Assembly (NCBI RefSeq): GCF_014635185.1
Contig: NZ_BMCM01000004.1
Coordinates: 1 to 64,000, forward strand
Source of the DNA: Microbacterium murale
Lineage (GTDB): Bacteria > Actinomycetota > Actinomycetes > Actinomycetales > Microbacteriaceae
Length of the DNA stretch: 64,000 nt
Reading direction: 5' to 3'
The position numbers and the translations under genes are program-made. The notes under the pieces were generated by a model. It had not been told where the DNA came from. It did not search any database and saw nothing but the letters and a program-made list of their open reading frames with translations. Shown in pieces: positions 57,069 through 64,000 of this stretch. How positions within the stretch are numbered: position 1 is the stretch's first letter; each line of letters begins with the position of its first letter.

Positions 57069-57986
57069 TCAGGCGTGGGCGTCTTCGCATTCGCCCGCCG
57101 AGGCCGATTCGATCTGGAACGTGGAGTGGGCGACATCGAAGTGGTCGGCGAGGCACGCCTGCAGCTCTTCGAGAAGAAGATCGGAGCGCCCCGTCGCCAG
57201 CAGTGCCGGATCGACCTTGACGTGCGCGGTGAACACGGGTGCGCCGCGGGTGAGTTGCCAGACGTGCACATCGTGCACGCTGCGCACGCCGTCGAAGGCG
57301 AGTAGATGATCGCGGATCTCACTGACGTGCGTGTTCTTCGGCGCCGACTCGGCGAGCACCGAGAACACCTCGCGCAGCAGCGAGATCGCCCGCGGGATGA
57401 TCATGACGGCGATCAGCAGCGACGCGATCGCATCCGCCGGCATCCACCCTGTCGTCACGATGACGATCGCCGCGACGATCACGGCCGCCGAGCCGATCAT
57501 GTCGCCGAGAACCTCGAGGTAGGCGCCGCGCACGTTGATGCTGGTCTTCTGCGCTGCGCTGAGCAGCCACATCGCCACGGCGTTCGCGATCAGGCCGATC
57601 ACAGCGACGACGAGCATGAGGGGGCCGGCGACCTCGGTCTCGGTCGGCTCCAGCAGACGTTTCACACCCTCGATGCCGACCAGCACGGAGAGCACGATGA
57701 GGATGATGGCGTTGATCAGCGCACCGAACACCTCTGCCCGCTGGTAACCGAACGTGCGCCGGTCATCGGCGGGGCGTGCAGCGACCGCTGTGGCGATCAG
57801 AGCGACCACGAGTGCCGAGGCATCCGTGAACATGTGGGCGGCGTCGGCCAGCAGCGCGAGCGAGCCGGTGAGGATCGCGCCGACCACCTGCACGAGCATC
57901 ACGGTCGCGGTCAGGCACAGCGAGATGGTCAGCAGCCGACGGTTGCCGAAACCGCGGATCCCTCCACTCGGCGCGTGATCGTGCAT
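57069..57986 (-). CDS. Cation diffusion facilitator (CDF) metal exporter
   Basis: A 305-residue inner-membrane metal/H+ antiporter with six helices and a C-terminal metal-binding domain (VHDVHVWQLTRGAPVFTAHV). The first transport site is in LLADAAHMFTD (His51, Asp55). The second reads YLEVLGDMIGS with Glu158 where zinc transporters usually have His, and Asp162. The His-poor N-terminus is short (MHDHAPSGG). Zinc is likely, but cobalt or iron cannot be excluded. TAGCCT (57998-57993) ends 6 nt before the ATG. Confidence 0.92.
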   Translation of the reverse strand: MHDHAPSGGIRGFGNRRLLTISLCLTATVMLVQVVGAILTGSLALLADAAHMFTDASALVVALIATAVAARPADDRRTFGYQRAEVFGALINAIILIVLSVLVGIEGVKRLLEPTETEVAGPLMLVVAVIGLIANAVAMWLLSAAQKTSINVRGAYLEVLGDMIGSAAVIVAAIVIVTTGWMPADAIASLLIAVMIIPRAISLLREVFSVLAESAPKNTHVSEIRDHLLAFDGVRSVHDVHVWQLTRGAPVFTAHVKVDPALLATGRSDLLLEELQACLADHFDVAHSTFQIESASAGECEDAHA

Positions 57987-58070
57987 GCTTCCAGGCTACG
58001 GCCGGGACGTGTCGAGGAGCGCCTTTTCTCCTAGTCGGGAAGGGTAACGATTCTCAGTAGCCCGACGGCG

Positions 58071-58661
58071 TCAGAGCGTCGCCAGCAGCGGGATGAACGC
58101 CTGGAAGGCGCGCGCCCTGTGCGACTGCGACTGCTTCTCCTCGTCGGAGAACTCCCCGACCGAGCGCTCGGGAGCTTTCTGTCCGTCGGGGATGAAGATC
58201 GGGTCGTAGCCGAATCCGCCGGAACCAGACGCCTCGCGTGCCAGCCGTCCCGGCCACACGCCTGCGACCGTGTGCTCGATACCCTCGGGAGTCACGAGCG
58301 CGATCGTCGACACGAACTGCGCCGTGCGGTGCGGATCGGCGATGTCGGCGAGCTGGTCGAGAAGCAGCTCGAGATTCGCCTTCGCATCCTTCCTCTGCCC
58401 TGCCCAGTAGGCGGAGAAGATACCGGGCGACCCGCCCAGCACGTCCACGCAGATTCCGGAGTCGTCGGCGAACGCTGCGAGCCCCGTGTGGGCGGCTGCG
58501 GCGCGCGCCTTGAGCAGGGCGTTCTCGGCGAAGGTCACACCGTCTTCGACCGGCTCGGGGCCGTCATAGCCGACGACCTCCAGGTCAGGTCGCGTCATCG
58601 CAACGATCTGCTGGAACTCCGCGATCTTGTGCGGGTTGTGCGTGGCGAGGACGACCTTCAC
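58071..58661 (-). CDS. rdgB: XTP/dITP diphosphohydrolase (RdgB/HAM1)
   Basis: A 196-residue enzyme removing non-canonical purine triphosphates (XTP, ITP, dITP) from the pool. [14 protein letters not shown] is the substrate-binding N-terminus. [25 protein letters not shown] and [15 protein letters not shown] are family signatures, with SHRARAF near the end. It overlaps rph by 4 nt. The murI-rph-rdgB order is conserved in actinobacteria. Confidence 0.96.
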   Translation of the reverse strand: MKVVLATHNPHKIAEFQQIVAMTRPDLEVVGYDGPEPVEDGVTFAENALLKARAAAAHTGLAAFADDSGICVDVLGGSPGIFSAYWAGQRKDAKANLELLLDQLADIADPHRTAQFVSTIALVTPEGIEHTVAGVWPGRLAREASGSGGFGYDPIFIPDGQKAPERSVGEFSDEEKQSQSHRARAFQAFIPLLATL

Positions 58662-59407
58662 GCCTGCGCCTCCGAGGGAGCGAGCGCCTCCAGCTGATGC
58701 CCCTTCAGCGTCTCGCAGCCGGCCAGGCCGAGCTCCAGCAGCGCGTCGAGTTCACGCTTGTCGAACGGCGCACCTTCGGCCGTCCCCTGCACCTCGACGA
58801 ACAGTCCCCGACCGGTCACGACGATGTTCATGTCGGTCTCGGCGCGGACATCCTCGACGTATGGCAGATCAAGCATGGGCGTGCCATCGATGATCCCGAC
58901 CGAGATCGCCGCCACAGAGTCCAGCAGCGGCGTCGCGTTCTTCCCGATGAACTTCTTCTCCCGGCCCCACTCGATCGCGTCCGCGAGCGCGACATAGGCA
59001 CCCGTGATCGCCGCGGTGCGCGTGCCGCCGTCGGCCTGCAGCACGTCGCAGTCGATCACGATCGTGTTCTCACCGAGCGCCTTGGTATCGACGACCGCGC
59101 GCAGCGCGCGTCCGATCAGACGCGAGATCTCGTGTGTGCGCCCGCCGATGCGGCCCTTGACGCTCTCACGGTCGTTGCGGCTGTTCGTCGCACGAGGAAG
59201 CATCGCGTACTCGGCGGTGACCCATCCCTTGCCTTTGCCGGTGAGCCAGCGCGGCACGCCGTTGGTGAAGGATGCCGTGCACAGCACCTTCGTGCCACCG
59301 AAGCTGATCAACGCGGAGCCTTCGGCATTCGCGCTCCAGCCGCGTTCGATGGTGATCTCACGGAGCTGGTCGGTGGCGCGGCCGTCGGCGCGGACGATGT
59401 CGGTCAT
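58658..59407 (-). CDS. rph: Ribonuclease PH
   Basis: A 249-residue phosphorolytic 3'-5' exoribonuclease that trims tRNA 3' ends. [19 protein letters not shown] is the N-terminus. [26 protein letters not shown] (read in pieces) and [21 protein letters not shown] carry phosphate- and RNA-binding residues. The full length argues against the truncated, inactive Rph of E. coli K-12. It overlaps murI and rdgB by 4 nt each. Confidence 0.97.
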   Translation of the reverse strand: MTDIVRADGRATDQLREITIERGWSANAEGSALISFGGTKVLCTASFTNGVPRWLTGKGKGWVTAEYAMLPRATNSRNDRESVKGRIGGRTHEISRLIGRALRAVVDTKALGENTIVIDCDVLQADGGTRTAAITGAYVALADAIEWGREKKFIGKNATPLLDSVAAISVGIIDGTPMLDLPYVEDVRAETDMNIVVTGRGLFVEVQGTAEGAPFDKRELDALLELGLAGCETLKGHQLEALAPSEAQA

Positions 59408-60270
59408 GAAGTTCCTTCTGGGTTGGAGATACCGGCCTCAGCCAGTTCTGAGAGGTCGGGAAGCGTGATCACGCCGGTCTGCACGTGCTGAACGTCGCGC
59501 ACCTCGCGACCCATGAGCCGGTTGGCGAGCGCGGTGAACTCCTCGGTGGATTCACCGGTGGCCTCGTACACCGCAGTGGCCACGGCATCCGGCGGAGCGA
59601 GAAGATCGCCGCGCACGAGCTGACGGTACACATCGCCGGCCGTCTCGTCGTCGCTGGAGACGAGAGACACTCCATCGCCCATGACGTAGCCGATCGCGCC
59701 GCGCAGGAACGGGTAATGCGTGCATCCCAGCACCAGAGTGTCGACGTCGGCTTCGCGCAACGGAGCGAGGTACTCCTCGGCGATGGCGAGCACCTCCTCG
59801 GTACCGGTGATGCCCGACTCCACGAACTCGACGAAGCGCGGGCATGCGGCCGTGAACACGGAAAGCCTCTCGTTGACCTCGAGCATGTCCTGGTAGGCGC
59901 GTGAGCCGATCGTCCCGACCGTACCGATGACGCCGACGCGGTTGTTCCGCGTGGTCGAGACCGCGCGGCGGACCGCGGGACCGATCACTTCGATGACGGG
60001 GACGTCGTAGCGCTCTCTGGCGTCGCGCAGCATGGCGGCGGATGCCGTGTTGCACGCGATCACGAGCATCTTCACGCCCTGGTCGACGAGAGTGTCGAGC
60101 ACTTCGAGCGAGTAGCGGCGCACGTCGGCGATGGGCTTGGGACCGTAGGGCGAATGAGCGGTGTCGCCGATGTACACGAACGATTCTCTCGGCAGCTGGG
60201 CACGGATCGCGCGAGCCACCGTGAGCCCGCCGACACCGGAGTCGAAGATTCCGATCGGCGCGTCATTCAT
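59404..60270 (-). CDS. murI: Glutamate racemase
   Basis: A 288-residue cofactor-independent racemase making D-glutamate for peptidoglycan. The two catalytic cysteines are in IACNTASAA (Cys73) and LGCTHYPFL (Cys183). [15 protein letters not shown] (6-20) is the family N-terminus. TAGGCT (60284-60279) ends 8 nt before the ATG. It heads murI-rph-rdgB, with 4-nt overlaps. A dispersed repeat lies just upstream. Confidence 0.97.
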   Translation of the reverse strand: MNDAPIGIFDSGVGGLTVARAIRAQLPRESFVYIGDTAHSPYGPKPIADVRRYSLEVLDTLVDQGVKMLVIACNTASAAMLRDARERYDVPVIEVIGPAVRRAVSTTRNNRVGVIGTVGTIGSRAYQDMLEVNERLSVFTAACPRFVEFVESGITGTEEVLAIAEEYLAPLREADVDTLVLGCTHYPFLRGAIGYVMGDGVSLVSSDDETAGDVYRQLVRGDLLAPPDAVATAVYEATGESTEEFTALANRLMGREVRDVQHVQTGVITLPDLSELAEAGISNPEGTS

Positions 60271-60285
60271 GACTATCGAGCCTAT

Positions 60286-60304
60286 CCCTTCGACGGGCTC
60301 AGGG
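60286..60304. repeat. Dispersed REP-like repeat upstream of murI
   Basis: CCCTTCGACGGGCTCAGGG differs by one base from the 42212-42229 copy in the shared core. It lies between the divergent murI and pncB promoters. Confidence 0.55.
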
Positions 60305-60352
60305 AGCACGCCGCCGCCATGTCGCACTCGCCGCGCTCACTAAACTGAGCGC

Positions 60353-61678
60353 ATGACCTCGTCGACGGCGCTGCTCACAGACCGATACGAACTCACGATG
60401 CTGGGCGCAGCACTGCGCGATGGCACCGCCGCGCGGCCGAGCGTCTTCGAGCTCTTCTCCAGGCGACTGTCCGGTGGACGGCGTTTCGGCGTCGTGGCCG
60501 GCACAGGGCGCCTTCTCTCACTGATGCGCGAGTTCCGCTTCGGCGACGACGAGCTGCGGTTCCTGCACGACGGCGGAGTCGTGGATACCGAGACGCTCAA
60601 GTACCTCGAGAACTATCGGTTCACCGGCTCCGTTCACGGTTACCGTGAGGGGGAACTGTACTTCCCCGGCTCCCCCATCCTCACCGTCGAGGGCACTTTC
60701 GCGGACGCCGTGGTGCTGGAGACCCTCGCATTGAGCGTGCTCAACCACGACTCCGCCGTCGCGACTGCCGCCTCGCGGATGAGCATGGCTGCCGGTGAGC
60801 GGCCTCTCGCGGAGATGGGCTCTCGCCGAGCAGCCGAGATGTCCGCGGTCGCCGCGGCCCGAGCCGCATTCATCGCCGGGTTCGGTTCGACGAGCAACCT
60901 CGAAGCGGGGCGGCAGTGGGGCATCCCCACGATGGGTACGGCCGCGCATTCGTGGACGCTGCTGCACGACACCGAGGAAGACGCCTTCCGCGCACAGATC
61001 GAGAGCCTCGGCACCGACACCACCCTGCTCGTGGACACCTACGACATCCGCACCGGTGTCGAGACCGCCATCCGGGTCGCCGGCACCGGGCTCGGCGGCG
61101 TGCGACTTGACTCCGGTGACCTTCCTACGGTCGCCGCGGCAGTGCGCACGCAGCTCGACGAACTCGGTGCGACCGGGACGAAGATCACGGTGACAAGCGA
61201 CCTCGACGAGTATGCGATCGCCGCTCTGGCGGCATCACCGGTCGACTTCTACGGTGTCGGCACATCGGTGGTGACCGGGTCCGGCTATCCGACGGCGGGC
61301 ATGGTCTACAAGCTCGTCGCCCGTCAGGATCCGTCGGGATCGTGGGTCGGCGTCGCGAAGGCGTCGACCGACAAGGCCTCGAAGGGCGGACGCAAGGCTG
61401 CTTTCCGCACGCTGCGAGACGGGGTCGCGGTGGCGGAGACCGTGGTGGTGTCAGACGGTTTCGAAGCGATCAGCACCGGATCCGAGCATCCGGATTCTCG
61501 ATCGTTGCAGGTGATGCTCGTCGAGGGCGGCGAGATCGACGACGCTCACGAAGGAGTGCAGGGCACGGCATCCGCTCGGGAGCACCATATGCGCGTGCGC
61601 GAGGAGATGCCGGTGCGAGCGCTTGCGCTCAGCAAGTCCGATCCGGCCATCCCGACGGTCTTCGTCGACGCGGAGTAG
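60353..61678 (+). CDS. pncB: Nicotinate phosphoribosyltransferase
   Basis: A 441-residue enzyme joining nicotinate to PRPP, the NAD salvage step. LLTDRYELTMLGAAL is the N-terminus, EMGSRRAAEMSAVAAARAAFIAGF carries the family core (read in pieces), and GTAAHSWTLLHD holds the conserved His that is phosphorylated in homologues. GGVRLDSGDLP and VTSDLDEYAIAAL complete the barrel. TAAACT (60341-60346) ends 6 nt before the ATG, suggesting a leaderless mRNA. It is divergent from murI. Confidence 0.96.
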   Translation: MTSSTALLTDRYELTMLGAALRDGTAARPSVFELFSRRLSGGRRFGVVAGTGRLLSLMREFRFGDDELRFLHDGGVVDTETLKYLENYRFTGSVHGYREGELYFPGSPILTVEGTFADAVVLETLALSVLNHDSAVATAASRMSMAAGERPLAEMGSRRAAEMSAVAAARAAFIAGFGSTSNLEAGRQWGIPTMGTAAHSWTLLHDTEEDAFRAQIESLGTDTTLLVDTYDIRTGVETAIRVAGTGLGGVRLDSGDLPTVAAAVRTQLDELGATGTKITVTSDLDEYAIAALAASPVDFYGVGTSVVTGSGYPTAGMVYKLVARQDPSGSWVGVAKASTDKASKGGRKAAFRTLRDGVAVAETVVVSDGFEAISTGSEHPDSRSLQVMLVEGGEIDDAHEGVQGTASAREHHMRVREEMPVRALALSKSDPAIPTVFVDAE

Positions 61679-61703
61679 ATCGAGAGCGGGGTCCCGAGTC
61701 CGG

Positions 61704-61970
61704 TCAGTTGACCATCGACTCGTAGATCTCCTTGCAGGTGGGGCAGATCGGGAACTTCTCGGGATCGCGGCCCGGTGTCCACTTCTTGCCGCACAGGGCG
61801 CGCACCGGCTTTCCTGAGATCGCCGACTCGAGGATCTTGTCCTTCTTCACATAGTGAGAGAAGCGCTCATGGTCGCCCGGTTCGAGGTTCTCTTCGTTGA
61901 GAAGTTCTTCCAGTTCGCGATCAAGCGTTGCCACGCCGCCCTGATCGGGGCTGTCCAGCGGAGTACTCAT
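61704..61970 (-). CDS. DUF3039 domain-containing protein (zinc-ribbon-like)
   Basis: An 88-residue protein. The N-terminal half is acidic (LDRELEELLNEENLEPGDHERF). The C-terminal half has RALCGKKWTPGRDPEKFPICPTCKEIYESM, read in pieces, matching DUF3039, where three cysteines and a histidine upstream suggest a small zinc site. Function is unknown. The family is actinobacterial and often near pncB. TAGACT (61983-61978) ends 7 nt before the ATG at 61970. Confidence 0.9.
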   Translation of the reverse strand: MSTPLDSPDQGGVATLDRELEELLNEENLEPGDHERFSHYVKKDKILESAISGKPVRALCGKKWTPGRDPEKFPICPTCKEIYESMVN

Positions 61971-62019
61971 AGCGGTGAGTCTAACCGTCCTGAGCCCGGT
62001 GCGGGCCCGCATCGTGCAC

Positions 62020-63585
62020 TCAGGCGGTCTCCACGAATTCCATGAGACGCGCGCCGCCGCGGTCGTAGATCCTTCCGCCGGCGAAAGCGCCGAGCGCGAG
62101 GATGACCACGCCGGTGCTGAGGCCGATCCAGAACGTCAGCGGGTTGTACACGCCGTCGGTGATGATCGTCATGATGAACAGCCACAGGGTGGGAGCGCTG
62201 ACGATCAGGGTGCCGATGAATGCGGCGGCAGGACCGAAGGAACCGCGGGATGCCGATCGCTGCGGCTGCTGGAACGGGCTGTCGCCGGGGCGTGAGACGG
62301 CGTACGGCGAGACGACGGACGAGATGCTGGACAGGCCGAGGCCGGAGAGGAACAGGCTTGCGGCGAGCCCGATCATCGGCAGCAGCAGATACCAGCTCTC
62401 GATGACGGCGAGCGTCAGAGGAATCGCGATCGCGAGCACGGGGAGCGCCACAAGTGCCACCGGGACCAGTCGGCCGAGGCGATCAGGAAGTCCGCGTACG
62501 CCGCTGGCGACGTGCGTCCACAGCGCGGTGGAGTCGTACGCCACATCGTTGTGCGGCAGCCAACCGAAGAACAGCGCCATGACCGGGGCCGGCACGAGGG
62601 CGGCGATGTACAGCGGCACACCGGCGACGAGCAGGGGGAACACCGTGAGGATCCCGGCGATGGGCACGACGACGATGTTCACGATGTAGCGGCGATCGCG
62701 GAGCCAGTACACCAGGCTCCGCGCCGCGATCGCACCGAAAGCAGTGCTGGGCAGCAGTGCGAACCAGCCGAGGCCGGTGCGTTCGCGCGATGTCGCCGGT
62801 CGCCCCGTGGTCGTGAGCAGTCGACGTACGACCCATGACCAGGTCAGCCACACCGCAGCGACGGTCACAGCGGCGACGATTCCGCTGATCCACGCCCCCA
62901 CGACATCGCCGGCGGCGATCGCGAACGGGAACGCCGGGATCGCGGCGAAGGGAGTGAAGCCGACGATCGTCGTCACGACGGCGACGGGGCCGGGCACCGC
63001 ACCGTCCCATTCCAGCGAGGCGAGGAACACTGCGACGGGGAAGGCCACGACGACCACTGCGAGGGCGAACAGGGCCGTCAGCTCCCTTGAACGCCGCTCG
63101 GGCAGCAGAAGTGCACTCAGCGCCATCCCGATGCGGGCGGCCAGTGCGGAGGCGACGACGCCGATCAGCGACACGAGCACCGCTGTGATCCACGGAGCGC
63201 CGAGCTGTACGGCCAGCACCACGATGCATGCGCCCACCGCAAGCAGAGCGAACGAGGGCACGCTGAGCAGCGAGGCGAGCGCGAGGATCCACGGCATCTG
63301 CCGCTCGTCGACTCCGAACACGCCGAACCGACGCGGGTCGAGCTGGTCGGACGTGCCGGTGAGGATCGGCCCGATCAGGAAGCCGAGCAGTACAGCGGCG
63401 CCGCCGAGCACGATCACCGTGCGCGCCACGGCGAGCGGCGCATCGGCGAGGCTGAGCACGGCGATGCAGACCGCGACGGTGACGATCACGACTGCGGCGA
63501 GTCCGAGTACGGTGCGCAGCACTCGTCCCCCACGCAGGGAGCCGAGCATCAGCGTCAGCCTCAGTCGGAGAACGTGTGCAACCAT
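62020..63585 (-). CDS. ABC exporter permease
   Basis: A 521-residue protein with roughly twelve to fourteen hydrophobic segments and short loops, consistent with the membrane part of an ABC-2-like exporter. No extracytoplasmic domain is apparent. It is translated with the ATPase gene: its ATG lies 25 bp inside the ATPase reading frame. The substrate is not evident, and antimicrobial peptides, lipids or envelope polymers are possibilities. DNA downstream (61971-62019) holds the DUF3039 promoter. Confidence 0.8.
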   Translation of the reverse strand: MVAHVLRLRLTLMLGSLRGGRVLRTVLGLAAVVIVTVAVCIAVLSLADAPLAVARTVIVLGGAAVLLGFLIGPILTGTSDQLDPRRFGVFGVDERQMPWILALASLLSVPSFALLAVGACIVVLAVQLGAPWITAVLVSLIGVVASALAARIGMALSALLLPERRSRELTALFALAVVVVAFPVAVFLASLEWDGAVPGPVAVVTTIVGFTPFAAIPAFPFAIAAGDVVGAWISGIVAAVTVAAVWLTWSWVVRRLLTTTGRPATSRERTGLGWFALLPSTAFGAIAARSLVYWLRDRRYIVNIVVVPIAGILTVFPLLVAGVPLYIAALVPAPVMALFFGWLPHNDVAYDSTALWTHVASGVRGLPDRLGRLVPVALVALPVLAIAIPLTLAVIESWYLLLPMIGLAASLFLSGLGLSSISSVVSPYAVSRPGDSPFQQPQRSASRGSFGPAAAFIGTLIVSAPTLWLFIMTIITDGVYNPLTFWIGLSTGVVILALGAFAGGRIYDRGGARLMEFVETA

Positions 63586-64000
63586 TCGAGGCCCTCCACC
63601 TCGCTGACGCCGCCGGAGAGTTCGACGAATCGGGACTCGAGCGTCTGTCCTGCGCGCACTTCTTCGATCGTCCCCTCGGCGAGCACATCACCGCCGACGA
63701 TGATCGCGACCCGGGAGCAGACCCGTTCGACGAGATCCATGCCGTGACTCGAGAGGATGACGGTGCCGCCGTGTGCGACGTACGCGCGCAGGATGTCGAG
63801 GATCACTGCGGATGAGACCGGGTCGACGGCTTCGAACGGTTCGTCGAGCACGAGGACGCGAGGCGAATGGATCATGGCTCCTGCGAGCATGATCTTCTTG
63901 GTCATACCGGCGGAGTAATCGGAGACGACGCGACCCAGTGCATCCGCGAGATCGAATGCACGGGCGAGATCTGCCGTGCGCTTCTCGATCACCTCGGCCG
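63561..64000 (-). CDS. ABC transporter ATP-binding protein, N-terminus cut by window edge
   Basis: The last ~146 residues of an ABC ATPase. The signature motif is diverged, YSAGMTKKIMLAGAM, but Walker B VLVLDEPFEAVDP, the D-loop and the switch His in ILSSHGMDLVERV are intact. Walker A lies beyond position 64000. The YSxGMxxK signature is typical of exporter ATPases of the CcmA/NatA class. The coding frame continues through the window edge with no start codon needed inside. Confidence 0.93.
   Translation of the reverse strand, partial: AEVIEKRTADLARAFDLADALGRVVSDYSAGMTKKIMLAGAMIHSPRVLVLDEPFEAVDPVSSAVILDILRAYVAHGGTVILSSHGMDLVERVCSRVAIIVGGDVLAEGTIEEVRAGQTLESRFVELSGGVSEVEGLEWLHTFSD

Overview
The window is a high-G+C actinobacterial chromosome segment, most probably Microbacteriaceae and plausibly Microbacterium. 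The grounds are the actinobacterial 16S leader, the mycobacterial-style Pol-PE-Lig order in LigD, a PriA-type HisA beside the other his genes, DUF1844, DUF3039 and DUF4244 proteins, and many apparently leaderless genes. The genus is an inference from gene content. Nearly all DNA is coding, most genes are on the minus strand, and no prophage, insertion sequence or CRISPR array was seen.

Layout. 1-610: the 5' end of a 16S rRNA gene running out of the window, with its leader and a promoter. 611-7116: a CoA-transferase-like gene, a DUF4184 membrane protein, tyrS, a divergent aldo/keto reductase-MerR pair sharing a palindrome, and an AAA ATPase divergent from a DUF1349 gene with a four-half-site operator between them. 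7122-14988: arginine operon argC-J-B-D-F, a membrane acyltransferase-like gene, and argH. 15228-19358: thiamine salvage operon under a TPP riboswitch (thiM, a ThiE-ThiD-TenA fusion, an SDR protein). 19388-24151: pheS-pheT, a cupin and a DUF402 protein. 24194-27597: gluABCD-type amino-acid ABC transporter with GlnR-like repeats upstream. 27622-30585: an rRNA/tRNA methyltransferase, a DUF2809 protein, and infC-rpmI-rplT, where infC starts with ATC. 30586-35424: DUF1844, a lipoprotein, and hisC-B-H-A-sseB.

35447-36817: lexA beside a LysM gene with an SOS box between them. 36878-40164: metF-metE. 40364-46967: an S9 peptidase, smpB, ftsX, ftsE, a DUF2510 membrane protein and prfB. 47035-52727: an MFS transporter, then a Tad/Flp secretion locus (tadA, tadB, tadC, a DUF4244 pilin-like protein, two TadE-like proteins and a TadG-like protein). 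52867-57059: tRNA-Leu(UAG), a DedA protein, and the non-homologous end-joining pair ku and ligD, divergent over 60 bp. 57069-61970: a CDF metal exporter, rdgB-rph-murI, pncB and DUF3039. 62020-64000: an ABC exporter whose ATPase is cut by the window end.

Most of the content is housekeeping with conserved actinobacterial synteny. The points I rate highest are regulatory: the ATC start and switch-like leader of infC, the four phased GATACT half-sites, the 11-bp-phased GlnR-like repeats before gluA, the widespread -10 boxes placed 6-8 nt before start codons, and the trifunctional thiamine enzyme. I did not find a gene cluster I would call a wholly new system.
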